This document shows, in pieces, positions 26,256-35,456 of a DNA stretch of 64,000 nucleotides; the first letter of the stretch is position 1; each line of letters opens with the position of its first letter. Location of the stretch: contig NZ_HF536772.1 of the NCBI RefSeq assembly GCF_000312665.1, forward strand, positions 3,333,166 through 3,397,165, in the 5' to 3' direction. The stretch comes from Rhizobium mesoamericanum STM3625. GTDB taxonomy: Bacteria; Pseudomonadota; Alphaproteobacteria; Rhizobiales; Rhizobiaceae. The notes under the pieces are model-generated. The model was not told the DNA's origin. It made no database searches and worked only from the letters and a program-made list of their open reading frames with translations. Position numbers and translations under genes: made by a program.

Positions 26256-27157
26256 CTGCCGCTCGTCGCGGCGACGTTCATTTCCTCGAGAATCCAGTTT
26301 CGGAATGCTTTTATCTTAGGGACGTTGCGACGGCTCTCCGGATAGGCAAGCCAGTAGCCGCGGCCATCGGTGCATTGAAGGTCGAACGGGCGGATCAACT
26401 TTCCGCTCGCAAGCTCTTCCGGATAGAAGTCAGGAGTGAGGATTGCGACGCCCTGTCCGGCGACGGCAGCTGCCGCCTCATAGGCCTGGGCACCATAAGA
26501 ACTCGTGCTTCTCTTCTCCTGGTTCGGGACTGATACGCCAGCCGCTTCGAGCCATTGGTGCCACCAAGGATCGGTCGGATCGAAAATCCGAAGCTTAAGG
26601 AGATCGGCGGGCTCATGAACGCCGCCGATGCTTTCTGCAAGTGCCGGGCTCAGCATAGGCGTGAAATAGACGTTCATCAGTTTGTCCGCACGCAGGCCGG
26701 GCCACTCACCCATGCCTGAACGTATGCCGACATCGACTGCTTCGCGGCCGAAATCGACCAGCGAGTCCGAGGTGCTGAGCCGTACGGCGATATTCGGATT
26801 GGCGAGCTGAAAATTGCCGAGCCTGCGCGCAAGCCATTGCGACGCGAATGTCGCCAGGCAGGTGATCTGGAGTGTCACCTCTGTTTCGCCACGCGCCTCG
26901 GCCATGGCGACTTGCAGCATTTCGAAGGCTTCGCTGACCTGCGGCGCCAGTCGTTCTCCGGTTTCGGTCAGTCGGATGTGGCGCGGGCGACGCAGGAACA
27001 GCGGCTCGCCTACATTCTCCTCCAACAGCTTTATCTGGTAGCTCACGGCCGTCTGAGTCATGCCGAGCTCTTCACCTGCACGCGTGAAGCTGCCGTGCCG
27101 CGCCACCGCCTCAAAGGTTCGCAATGCATTCAACGGAAACTGCTTCGACAGTTTCAT
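26252..27157 (-). CDS. LysR-family regulator (GcvA-like)
   Basis: This 301-residue protein has the HTH at about residues 8-66, with FPLNALRTFEAVARHGSFTRAGEEL and VSYQIKLLEE typical of the GcvA/AmpR subgroup, followed by the effector domain from about residue 95. It is divergent from the small DUF1127-like gene, with 101 bases between. In Rhizobiales GcvA-like regulators often control neighbouring genes, but no obvious enzyme target lies next to it. Confidence 0.88.
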   Translation of the reverse strand: MKLSKQFPLNALRTFEAVARHGSFTRAGEELGMTQTAVSYQIKLLEENVGEPLFLRRPRHIRLTETGERLAPQVSEAFEMLQVAMAEARGETEVTLQITCLATFASQWLARRLGNFQLANPNIAVRLSTSDSLVDFGREAVDVGIRSGMGEWPGLRADKLMNVYFTPMLSPALAESIGGVHEPADLLKLRIFDPTDPWWHQWLEAAGVSVPNQEKRSTSSYGAQAYEAAAAVAGQGVAILTPDFYPEELASGKLIRPFDLQCTDGRGYWLAYPESRRNVPKIKAFRNWILEEMNVAATSGS

Positions 27158-27258
27158 GGATAATTTCTCCTTATGGCTACCGATAATCGTTCGATTGGAA
27201 TTCCAGCATTTATCGGCGCAACCTGCAACCTCATAGATCAGATTATCGAGGTGACGTG

Positions 27259-27462
27259 ATGGATTGCGCCGTTATCGAACAGGAGAGCCAGGTAAGGGCC
27301 GTCGGGACTTTCCATTGGTTCTCAGGCCTTGGCCGCAGACTGCTGCGGCGGCTTTCGCAATGGGACAGGCTGGAGCTCGAGGGCATGCCAGATCGCATCA
27401 AGCGCGACCTCGGCTTTCTGGACGGGCAAGAGCCCCGTTACGACAGAGAGTTCTGGCAGTAG
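27259..27462 (+). CDS. Small DUF1127-like protein
   Basis: This 67-residue protein has an Arg-rich segment RRLLRRLSQWDRLELEGMPDRIKRDLGFLDG, shaped like the DUF1127 motif (arginine-rich helix, then LL-x-RD-I/L-G). DUF1127 proteins of alphaproteobacteria have been linked to RNA turnover, phosphate and carbon metabolism; whether this atypical member does so is unknown. The ATG at 27259 directly follows an in-frame GTG at 27256. It is divergent from the LysR gene. Confidence 0.6.
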   Translation: MDCAVIEQESQVRAVGTFHWFSGLGRRLLRRLSQWDRLELEGMPDRIKRDLGFLDGQEPRYDREFWQ

Positions 27463-27507
27463 TCCCGGAAATCGGGCGGGGCAGCACCTGCGGGTGCTGT
27501 CTTCACA

Positions 27508-29847
27508 TCATACCTTCTTCATCCGTTCCACAGCCATCAACACGCGCTCGGGGGTTGCCGGCGCGTCGAGCCGGGGGCAGGCCTTGTAGTTCGCAACGCT
27601 GGCGATAGCCATCGAAATCGCTTCCAGCACCGAGATCGCCAGCATGAACGGCGGTTCGCCGACGGCCTTGGACCGTCCGATCGTGTGTTCGGCATTCTCC
27701 GACCACTCAGCCAGCTGAACGTTGAAGATCTTCGGGCGATCGGAGGCGAGGGGGATCTTGTAGGTTGAAGGTGCGTGAGTGCGCAACCGGCCTTTGTCAT
27801 CCCACCAGAGCTCTTCTGTCGTCAGCCATCCGATGCCCTGTACGAATGCCCCTTCGACCTGACCGAGATCGATTGCCGGGTTCAGCGAGCGACCGACATC
27901 GTGCAGAATATCGGTGCGTTCGATCATGTATTCGCCGGTTAGCGTATCGATCGATACTTCCGAACAGGCGGCCCCGTACGAGTAGTAGTAGAACGGTGTC
28001 CCGCGGCCGGCGGCGCGATCCCAATGAATCTTGGGCGTCTTGTAGAAGCCCGCGGCGGAAAGCTGGACGCGGGCGAAATAGGCCTGCTTGATGAAATCGG
28101 GGAAGGCAAACTCCTTATCGCCAACTCGCACGCGGTTCGGCAAGAAGACAACATCCGTCGGCGGCACGCCCCACTTTTCGGCGGCAAAAGCAACCAGCCG
28201 TTCCTTGATCTGCCGGGCAGCATCGTAAGCCGCCATGCCGTTCAGATCCGATCCTGATGATGCCGCGGTGGCCGAGGTGTTGGGGACCTTGCCGGTCGTC
28301 GTGGCCGTGATCTTCACGCGCTCGATGTCGACCTGGAAGCTGTCGGCCAGCACCTGCGCCACCTTGGTGTAAAGACCCTGGCCCATCTCCGTGCCGCCAT
28401 GATTGAGGTGGATCGAGCCGTCCTGATAAACATGAACGAGGGCGCCTGCCTGGTTGAAGGCGGTCATGGTGAAGGAGATGCCGAACTTCACCGGTGTTAG
28501 TGCGATGCCCTTGCGGATGTAACGGTTGTTGCGATTGAACTCGACGATTGCGTTGCGGCGCGCCTGATAGTCAGCGCTTTCCTCAAGTTCGTCGACGATG
28601 CGGGCAATGATGTTGCCCTCGACCTCCTGATGATAGGGGGTGAGCGTGCGACCGGAGCCTGGCTGTCCGTAGAAATTCAGCTTGCGGATCTCGAGTGGAT
28701 CCTTGTCGACGGCATAGGCAATTTCTTCGATGAAACGTTCCGCACCGAGCATGCCTTGCGGGCCGCCAAAGCCGCGGAACGCGGTGTTCGAGACGGTGTG
28801 CGTCTTCAGCGGCTTCGATGCGAGGTGAACATGTGGGTAGAAGTAGCTGGAATCTGCATGGAAGAGTGCGCGATCTGTGACAGGCCCCGATAGATCGGAC
28901 GAGAAGCCGCAGCGTGCAGCGTATGTGGCATCGACCGCTTGGATGCGCCCATCTTCGTCGAAGCCCAGTTCGTAATCGACAAGAAAATCGTGGCGCTTGC
29001 CGGTTGCTGCCATGTCCTCGTCGCGGTCCGGTCGGAACTTGATCGCACGCTTCAGCTTCTTGGCTGCGATTGCAGCAAGGGCTGCAAACTGATTGCCCTG
29101 CGTTTCCTTGCCGCCGAAGCCGCCGCCCATGCGGCGGACATTCACCGTCACCGCGTTCGACGGAATATCGAGGACGTGGCCGACGATGTGCTGAATTTCG
29201 CTCGGATGCTGGGTCGATGACCAGAGGGTAACCTCATCGTCTTCGCCGGGGATCGCCATGGCGATATGGCCTTCGAGATAGAAATGCTCCTGTCCGCCGA
29301 TGCGCATCTGGCTCTTCAGACGCCGCGGCGCGTTTTCCATTTCCGCCTTCGGATCGCCGCGTTGCAGGGTCATAGGCGCAATGACAAGTGGGCTGCCGTT
29401 GGCGAGCGCGCCATCGATGTCGCTCCAGTGCGGCAGATCGCGATATTCGATCCTCGCCTTGCGGGCCGCCCGCCGGGCGATTTCGCGCGTTTCGGCAATG
29501 ACGGCGAAGATCGGCTGATTGTGAAATTCGACCTTCTTTTCGGCGAGCAGCGGTTCGTCATGGCTGCCATTCGAACTGACATCGTTTATCCCAGGCACGT
29601 CCTTGCCGGTGAACACCCATACAACGCCCGGCGTCGCCTTGACCTCGGAAAGGTCCATGCTGACGATCTCGGCGTGGGCGCGATCGGACAACCCGAGTGC
29701 GCCGTGCAGAAGGCCGACAGGCTCCGGCAGGTCGTCGATGTAGTCGGCAGAGCCGGTCACGTGCTTGTGCGCGGAATCGTGGCGCTGCGCGTCGTGCATG
29801 GCGCCATTGATGATGAATTTCGGATCGGCGAAACTCGACTTGTCCAT
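27508..29847 (-). CDS. xdhB: Xanthine dehydrogenase, molybdopterin-binding subunit
   Basis: This 779-residue protein is the large subunit of bacterial xanthine dehydrogenase. It carries RRMGGGFGGKETQ near residue 230 and GFGGPQGM for the molybdenum cofactor, and the catalytic Glu in SKAVGEPPFML near residue 730. It oxidises hypoxanthine and xanthine to urate. The start overlaps the xdhA stop by one base. xdhC, the chaperone that inserts the sulfurated cofactor, would normally follow, but the next gene is an unrelated DUF1127-like ORF on the other strand. Confidence 0.95.
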   Translation of the reverse strand: MDKSSFADPKFIINGAMHDAQRHDSAHKHVTGSADYIDDLPEPVGLLHGALGLSDRAHAEIVSMDLSEVKATPGVVWVFTGKDVPGINDVSSNGSHDEPLLAEKKVEFHNQPIFAVIAETREIARRAARKARIEYRDLPHWSDIDGALANGSPLVIAPMTLQRGDPKAEMENAPRRLKSQMRIGGQEHFYLEGHIAMAIPGEDDEVTLWSSTQHPSEIQHIVGHVLDIPSNAVTVNVRRMGGGFGGKETQGNQFAALAAIAAKKLKRAIKFRPDRDEDMAATGKRHDFLVDYELGFDEDGRIQAVDATYAARCGFSSDLSGPVTDRALFHADSSYFYPHVHLASKPLKTHTVSNTAFRGFGGPQGMLGAERFIEEIAYAVDKDPLEIRKLNFYGQPGSGRTLTPYHQEVEGNIIARIVDELEESADYQARRNAIVEFNRNNRYIRKGIALTPVKFGISFTMTAFNQAGALVHVYQDGSIHLNHGGTEMGQGLYTKVAQVLADSFQVDIERVKITATTTGKVPNTSATAASSGSDLNGMAAYDAARQIKERLVAFAAEKWGVPPTDVVFLPNRVRVGDKEFAFPDFIKQAYFARVQLSAAGFYKTPKIHWDRAAGRGTPFYYYSYGAACSEVSIDTLTGEYMIERTDILHDVGRSLNPAIDLGQVEGAFVQGIGWLTTEELWWDDKGRLRTHAPSTYKIPLASDRPKIFNVQLAEWSENAEHTIGRSKAVGEPPFMLAISVLEAISMAIASVANYKACPRLDAPATPERVLMAVERMKKV

Positions 29848-31313
29848 TATGCCACCTCTTCGAAGCGGTGGAGTTCGGCCGGCGCGCCGGATGTTTCCAG
29901 GAAGAAGCGCGTCAGCAGATTTTTGGCCGTCAGCTGGCGATATTCGGCCGTTGCGCGCCAGTCTGTCAGCGGTTGAAAGTCGGCGTCGAATTCTGCCCGC
30001 ACCGCCTCGATGGTCTGTTCGGTCCAGGGTTTGCCCATCAGCGCGTTCTCGACGTGGCGCGCGCGCTTCGGTGTTGCTGCCATGCCGCCGAAGGCGATCC
30101 GGATGTCGTTGACGTCGCCTTCGTCGTCCAGCGTGAGATAGAATGCTCCGAGAACCGCGGTGATGTCCTCATCACGGCGCTTGGTGACTTTGTAGACGGC
30201 AAATTGCGTGTCCTTTGCGGGATAGGGCACGAAGATGCTCTCTACGAATTCACCGGGGCGGCGATCCTGCCTGCCGTAGGCAATGAAGAAGTCCTCGAGC
30301 CGCAGCATGCGGGCTCCTTCCAGAGACCGCAGGGTCACGGTGGCGCCAAGGGCGATCAAGGGGGGTGGCATGTCGCCGATCGGCGAGCCATTGGCGATAT
30401 TGCCGCCGATCGTGCCCATGTTGCGCACCTGATCCCCGCCGATACGGTTGATGAGACGGCCAAGCGTCGGCACCTTGTTGGCGATGGTTTCGAAGGCGCG
30501 GCTGTAGGTAACGCCTGCGCCGATCGTGAAGCCGCCTTCGCCAGCGGTAATTGATTGCAGATCGGTCAGATGGTTTATGAAGACGACCGGGGTCAAACTG
30601 CGCATCTGCTTGGTTACCCATAGCCCGACATCGGTCGATCCCGCGATGATCGTGGCGTCCGGCTCTTCGGCAAGCACACGCGCCAGAGCGTCCAGCGATC
30701 CCGGCAGGACCAGACGGCCCTGCGTCGTGGTGATCGAAATGGTCTCACTGTTGCGCATCGCCCAGAGGCGCGAGATGATTTCGGAGCGGGTCTTCTCGAG
30801 CGGGTCGAAGAGCGCGCTCGGACGAGTGTGACTGACCTGCTCGGCGGCTTTGACGATCGGCTCATAGCCGGTGCAACGACAGAGATTGCCTTGCAGCGCC
30901 TTTTCGATATCGGCGCGGCTCGGCCTGTCGTTAGAAAGCCAAAGACCGTACATCGACATAACGAAACCCGGCGTGCAGAACCCACACTGCGAACCGTGGC
31001 AATCGACCATTGCTTGCTGCACCGGATGCAACGTGCCGTCTTTGGCCGCCAGATGTTCGATGGTGACGACATGGGTAGCGTTCAGCGATCCCATGAAACG
31101 GATGCAGGCATTGACAGGCTCGTAGTGCAGCTTGCCGTCGATCAGCCGTCCGACGAGGACGGTGCAGGCGCCACAATCGCCTTCCGCGCATCCTTCCTTC
31201 GTGCCGGTCAGCCGGCGCTTCAACCTGAGATAATCGAGAAGCGTCTCGGTCGGCCAGACATCGCCAAGCGTGACGTCCTCGCCATTCAGGATGAAGCGGA
31301 TGCTGTCGGTCAT
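29847..31313 (-). CDS. xdhA: Xanthine dehydrogenase, FeS and FAD subunit
   Basis: This 488-residue small subunit has two [2Fe-2S] centres: CAEGDCGAC near residue 42 for the first, and CGFCTPGFV with CRCTGYEPI for the second. The FAD domain follows with IIAGSTDVGLW and TIGGNIANGSPIGD. Electrons pass from the Mo centre in XdhB through these clusters to FAD and NAD. It lies 34 bases downstream of bdhA and overlaps xdhB by one base, so bdhA-xdhA-xdhB is one operon, as described for bdhA-xdhA2-xdhB2 of Sinorhizobium meliloti. Confidence 0.94.
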   Translation of the reverse strand: MTDSIRFILNGEDVTLGDVWPTETLLDYLRLKRRLTGTKEGCAEGDCGACTVLVGRLIDGKLHYEPVNACIRFMGSLNATHVVTIEHLAAKDGTLHPVQQAMVDCHGSQCGFCTPGFVMSMYGLWLSNDRPSRADIEKALQGNLCRCTGYEPIVKAAEQVSHTRPSALFDPLEKTRSEIISRLWAMRNSETISITTTQGRLVLPGSLDALARVLAEEPDATIIAGSTDVGLWVTKQMRSLTPVVFINHLTDLQSITAGEGGFTIGAGVTYSRAFETIANKVPTLGRLINRIGGDQVRNMGTIGGNIANGSPIGDMPPPLIALGATVTLRSLEGARMLRLEDFFIAYGRQDRRPGEFVESIFVPYPAKDTQFAVYKVTKRRDEDITAVLGAFYLTLDDEGDVNDIRIAFGGMAATPKRARHVENALMGKPWTEQTIEAVRAEFDADFQPLTDWRATAEYRQLTAKNLLTRFFLETSGAPAELHRFEEVA

Positions 31314-31347
31314 ATCGTTCCCAGGGTCTTATCGTTGTTTTGAATGG

Positions 31348-32124
31348 TTATGCCGCAGTCCAGCCACCGTCAATCGAGATATGGGCGCCTGTCACCTGCC
31401 GGGCTTCCTCGCCTGCGAGATAAAGGGCGAGCGTCCCAATCTCTTCCGCCTTGACGAATTCGCGCGTCGGCTGGGCCTTGAGGATCACCTCGGTCTTGAC
31501 CTGCTCCTCGGTCATGCCGCGTGCCTTCGCCGTATCCGGTATCTGTTTCTCGACGAGCGGCGTCAGCACATAGCCTGGGCAGATCGCGTTCACAGTCACG
31601 CCAAATTCGGCAAGTTCGAGTGCCGCAGTCTTCGTCAGTCCTAATATACCATGCTTTGCCGCGACATAGGCGGATTTGAACGGCGACGCGACCAGACCGT
31701 GCGCGGAGGCTATGTTGATGATGCGGCCCTGCTTCTTCGCCTTCATCAGCGGAATAGCCGCGCGCATCGTGTGAAACGAACTGGAGAGGTTGATCGCTAT
31801 GATCTGGTCCCACTTTTCGATCGGGAAATCCTCGATCTTCTCGACATGCTGAATGCCGGCATTGTTGACCAGCACATCCACGCTGCCGAAGGTTCTGGCG
31901 GCTGTCTCGATCAGATCCGCGATTTCAGCCGGCTTCGTCATGTCAGCGGGATGATGGATCACCTTCGCCTTAGAGACCGATTCAAGATTCTCGATGATCG
32001 CCTTGATGTCCTCGGGCTTCCCGAAGCCATTGATAACGATGTTGTCGCCCTTGCCGGCAAAGGCTGTCGCGATGGCAAGCCCGATGCCGCTGGTAGATCC
32101 GGTAACGACGACTGTTCTGGCCAT
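31348..32124 (-). CDS. bdhA: 3-Hydroxybutyrate dehydrogenase
   Basis: This 258-residue short-chain dehydrogenase has the NAD motif TGSTSGIGLAIA, NNAGIQHV, the catalytic Ser in NIASAHGLVAS and Y-V-A-A-K. The C-terminal GAHISIDGGWTAA is typical. It interconverts 3-hydroxybutyrate and acetoacetate in poly-3-hydroxybutyrate turnover. It is the first gene of the bdhA-xdhA-xdhB operon and is divergent from glpK, with 176 bases between that hold both promoters. Confidence 0.92.
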   Translation of the reverse strand: MARTVVVTGSTSGIGLAIATAFAGKGDNIVINGFGKPEDIKAIIENLESVSKAKVIHHPADMTKPAEIADLIETAARTFGSVDVLVNNAGIQHVEKIEDFPIEKWDQIIAINLSSSFHTMRAAIPLMKAKKQGRIINIASAHGLVASPFKSAYVAAKHGILGLTKTAALELAEFGVTVNAICPGYVLTPLVEKQIPDTAKARGMTEEQVKTEVILKAQPTREFVKAEEIGTLALYLAGEEARQVTGAHISIDGGWTAA

Positions 32125-32300
32125 ACTCTTCTCCTCAAGCCATTTTTGCGACGCAATAGAGGTGAGGTTATGCGCAAAGCATCGCTGCTGGCAATTGCGC
32201 TGACGCCAAATCTCCTGTGTCGAAGAGGGCTGGGTTCTTTCCTCGCTCGCCCTCCTGTCCTATTGATTTCTCCCGACAATCATGATCAGCGGGGGACGGC

Positions 32301-33794
32301 ATGAGCGGATATGTTCTGGCAATCGATCAGGGGACGACCTCGACACGGGCGATCGTCTTCGACGGCGACATGCAGATCGCTGGTGCAGGCCAGAAGGAGT
32401 TCCGCCAGATCTATCCGCGATCCGGTTGGGTCGAGCACGATCCGGAGGAAATCTGGGATTCCGTCATCTCGACGATCAAGATGGCGATCCGCGAGGCGAA
32501 GATCGAGGCGAAGGACATTGCAGCGCTCGGGATTACCAATCAACGTGAGACTGTCGTCGTCTGGGAACGCGAGAGCGGCAAACCAATCCACAACGCGATC
32601 GTCTGGCAGGATCGCCGTACGGCAAGCTATTGCGACAAGCTGAAGCGCCAGGATCTCGAAAGGACCTTCACCAGGAAAACCGGCCTTCTTCTCGATCCAT
32701 ATTTCTCCGGCACCAAGCTTTCGTGGCTGCTCGCCAACGTCAAGGGCGCGCGGGCGCGTGCCGCCAAGGGAGAATTGTGCTTCGGGACGGTCGATACCTT
32801 CCTAATCTGGCGGCTGACCGGGGGCAAGGTGTTTGCGACCGATGCGACGAATGCTTCCCGCACGCTGATGTACAACATTGCGGACAATAGGTGGGACGAG
32901 GATTTGCTTGAGATCCTGCGTATTCCGGCCGCGATGCTGCCCGAGGTGAAGGACTGCGCCGACGATTTCGGCGTTACCGAGAACGCAATACTTGACGCAA
33001 AGATCCCGATCCTCGGCGTTGCCGGCGATCAGCATGCCGCGACCATCGGGCAGGCCTGCTTCGAACCCGGCATGATGAAGTCGACCTACGGCACCGGTTG
33101 CTTTGCGCTCCTCAACACCGGCAGCGACATGGTTCGCTCGAAGAACCGCCTTTTGACGACGATCGCCTATCGGATGAACGGCGAGACCACCTATGCGCTC
33201 GAGGGCTCGATCTTCATCGCGGGCGCTGCCGTGCAATGGCTTCGCGACGGGCTTGGCATCATCGATACGGCCTCGCGCACCGGGGAACTCGCCGATGCCG
33301 CCGACCCGACGCAGGACGTTTATCTGGTTCCCGCCTTCACCGGCCTTGGCGCCCCGCATTGGGATGCGAATGCCCGCGGCGCGATCTTTGGCCTGACGCG
33401 CAATAGCGGCCGCAACGAGTTCGCCCGTGCCGCGCTTGAAGCGGTCTGCTTCCAGTCCCGCGATCTGCTCGATGCCATGCACAAGGATTGGAAGGGCGGC
33501 GTCGAGAGCACCGTTCTTCGCGTTGATGGTGGCATGGTTGCCTCCGATTGGACGATGCAGCGACTTGCCGACCTCCTCGACGCGCCGGTCGATCGGCCCG
33601 CTATCCTCGAAACCACAGCCCTTGGCGCTGCATGGCTTGCCGGCAGCCGGGCCGGCGCCTGGCCGGACCGTGCAGAGTTTGCCAAGAGTTGGAAGCGCAA
33701 CCGGCGGTTCGAGCCAGGCATGGACGAGAAGACGCGCACCGCAAAGCTCAAAGGGTGGCGCAGCGCCGTCAAGCGCACGCTTGCCGATGTTTGA
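32301..33794 (+). CDS. glpK: Glycerol kinase
   Basis: This 497-residue FGGY-family kinase has the phosphate-binding [13 protein letters not shown] at its N-terminus, [13 protein letters not shown] for Mg and substrate, and [15 protein letters not shown]. GlpK makes glycerol 3-phosphate, the first step of glycerol use and a phospholipid precursor. No glpD or glycerol transporter is adjacent, so glpK stands alone here. The start ATG follows GGGGGACGGC. Confidence 0.95.
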   Translation: MSGYVLAIDQGTTSTRAIVFDGDMQIAGAGQKEFRQIYPRSGWVEHDPEEIWDSVISTIKMAIREAKIEAKDIAALGITNQRETVVVWERESGKPIHNAIVWQDRRTASYCDKLKRQDLERTFTRKTGLLLDPYFSGTKLSWLLANVKGARARAAKGELCFGTVDTFLIWRLTGGKVFATDATNASRTLMYNIADNRWDEDLLEILRIPAAMLPEVKDCADDFGVTENAILDAKIPILGVAGDQHAATIGQACFEPGMMKSTYGTGCFALLNTGSDMVRSKNRLLTTIAYRMNGETTYALEGSIFIAGAAVQWLRDGLGIIDTASRTGELADAADPTQDVYLVPAFTGLGAPHWDANARGAIFGLTRNSGRNEFARAALEAVCFQSRDLLDAMHKDWKGGVESTVLRVDGGMVASDWTMQRLADLLDAPVDRPAILETTALGAAWLAGSRAGAWPDRAEFAKSWKRNRRFEPGMDEKTRTAKLKGWRSAVKRTLADV

Positions 33795-33958
33795 CGCCCG
33801 GCATTCCTGCGAGAGGTGGCAGATTTGGTGGCGCCGATGTGGGCGCTGGCGGTTTTCCACCGCGGATTTGGCCCGATGACGGGTTGAGATGGTCGCCAGC
33901 AACAGTTATGTGCTGCCCACCGCAAGCGGCTCGCGCAAACAACAAGGCACACCCTGGC

Positions 33959-34900
33959 ATGACTCCTAATTTCCTCGTCACCCATTCCGGTGGCTTCCAT
34001 GCCGATGAAGTCCTGTCGAGCGTCATCCTGACGCGGCTCTTTCCGGCAGCTCGCCTGACCCGCAGCCGGGCGCCGGAATGGATCAAACCGGGCGCTGATC
34101 GCATCATCTACGACGTCGGCGGCGAATATGATGCTTCCAGGCGCATCTTCGACCATCATCAGCGTGGTGCGCCGCTGCGCGAGGATGGGCAGCCTTACAG
34201 CTCGTTCGGCCTGATCTGGAAGCACTACGGCCGCGACTACTTAGTTGCCACGGGCGTTCCCGAAGTCCACGTCGAGGCATTGCACGCCTCGTTCGACGCC
34301 GCCTTCGTGCTGGCGATCGATCTGACGGACAATGGTGCCCTCAGCCCATCGGGGCCGCTGGCAGGGCTGACCTTGCCGGTCTTGCTGGAGACCTTGAAAC
34401 CGGTATTCGACGATACCGATCCAAATGCCGACGATCGCAGGTTTCAGGATGCAGTGGCGATCGCCCGCAGTTTCGTCGAGGCGAAGATCGCCCAAGGCGC
34501 CGCAAAATTGCGGGCCGAAGCTCTTGTCCTGCAGGCCATCGAGCGCACCGGGCCGGCGCGGGTCCTCGAGCTTCCGATGGGGATGCCTTTCCGTCCCGCG
34601 ATCGTGAAGGCAGGCGCCGATCATCTGCTCTTTGTCGTTCACCCGCGCGAAAGGGATTGGTGTGTGACCGGCATTCGCCGTGGGGACGAGGGGTTTGAGC
34701 TTCGCGCGGATCTGCCGGCTGCCTGGGCCGGCCTTACCAATCACGATCTGGAGGCTGTGTGCGGCGTCGAAGGCGCAACGTTCTGCCACAACGGTCGTTT
34801 CGTCGCTGCCGCAAAGACTCGCGAGGCCGCATTGGCGATGGCGGAGTTGGCGCTAGAGGAGGCCGTTGCCGTCGGCTTGGTCAAAACGGATCGGAACTGA
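33959..34900 (+). CDS. MYG1-family DHH-like metal-dependent hydrolase
   Basis: This 313-residue protein begins with VTHSGGFHADEVLSSVILTRLFP, the diagnostic start of the MYG1 (UPF0160) family, and has IYDVGGEYD and FDHHQRG, DHH-like metal motifs. In eukaryotes MYG1 is a 3'-5' RNA exonuclease; the bacterial homologues are predicted phosphoesterases. The ATG at 33959 gives the family N-terminus. It lies 164 bases after glpK and is probably separate from it. Confidence 0.87.
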   Translation: MTPNFLVTHSGGFHADEVLSSVILTRLFPAARLTRSRAPEWIKPGADRIIYDVGGEYDASRRIFDHHQRGAPLREDGQPYSSFGLIWKHYGRDYLVATGVPEVHVEALHASFDAAFVLAIDLTDNGALSPSGPLAGLTLPVLLETLKPVFDDTDPNADDRRFQDAVAIARSFVEAKIAQGAAKLRAEALVLQAIERTGPARVLELPMGMPFRPAIVKAGADHLLFVVHPRERDWCVTGIRRGDEGFELRADLPAAWAGLTNHDLEAVCGVEGATFCHNGRFVAAAKTREAALAMAELALEEAVAVGLVKTDRN

Positions 34901-35033
34901 GGTAGCGTAACGCTTCCAAGGCTTGGGCCGCGGCGTACGCGCCGCCTGCTTGGTCGCAAACGAGCGCGCCATTCCTGGCTCTTGGCGAAAGCGCAGCATC
35001 TCCTTCTGCACGCTACATTTTTTTGCTGCGTCC

Positions 35034-35060
35034 TGTCGGATGTCGCGTTACTCCTTCGTC
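35034..35060 (+). promoter_or_regulatory. ECF42-type promoter candidate upstream of the YCII/sigma operon
   Basis: TGTCGG (35034-35039) and CGTC (35057-35060) are separated by exactly 17 bases, with the YCII start codon 22 bases downstream of the CGTC. The same two boxes with the same spacing occur again at 36737-36763. The pattern resembles the TGTCGA / CG-A/T-C motif I recall for ECF42 promoters. The intergenic region 34901-35081 holds no gene. Confidence 0.55.
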
Positions 35061-35081
35061 ATTCAGGAAGAGGAGTAAGAC

Positions 35082-35456
35082 ATGCTTTATGCAATCCTTT
35101 GTTATGCCAATGAAGAGACCGTGTTCTCCTGGACCAAGGAGGAAGAGGACGCCGTGATGGCGAAGCTCTACGCGGTCCAAGCGCCACTGGCAGAGCGTGG
35201 CAAGCTTGGCCCTGTCGGACGGCTGATGCCGACGACGGCGGCGACCACCGTGCGCAAGGGCAAGGAGGAACCGCTCGTTCTCGACGGTCCCTTCGCGGAA
35301 ACGAAGGAAGCGCTTCTCGGTTTCTACGTGGTTGATTTCGATAATTTGGAGGAGGCCGTTTCCTTCTCGAAGGAGCTTTCCGCCGTTAATCCCGGTTCCA
35401 CCTCATATGAAATTCGGCCGTTCTACGTGTTCCGGCCGGGAGACCCTTCGACATGA
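35082..35456 (+). CDS. YCII-related (DGPF) protein, ECF42 partner
   Basis: This 124-residue protein matches the YCII/DGPF family; the motif LDGPFAETKE sits at about residues 66-75. Such proteins are the typical genomic companion of ECF42 sigma factors and are thought to act with or be regulated by them, although a catalytic role is not established. The stop overlaps the sigma factor start by 4 bases. The start follows GAAGAGGAGTAAG. Confidence 0.9.
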   Translation: MLYAILCYANEETVFSWTKEEEDAVMAKLYAVQAPLAERGKLGPVGRLMPTTAATTVRKGKEEPLVLDGPFAETKEALLGFYVVDFDNLEEAVSFSKELSAVNPGSTSYEIRPFYVFRPGDPST

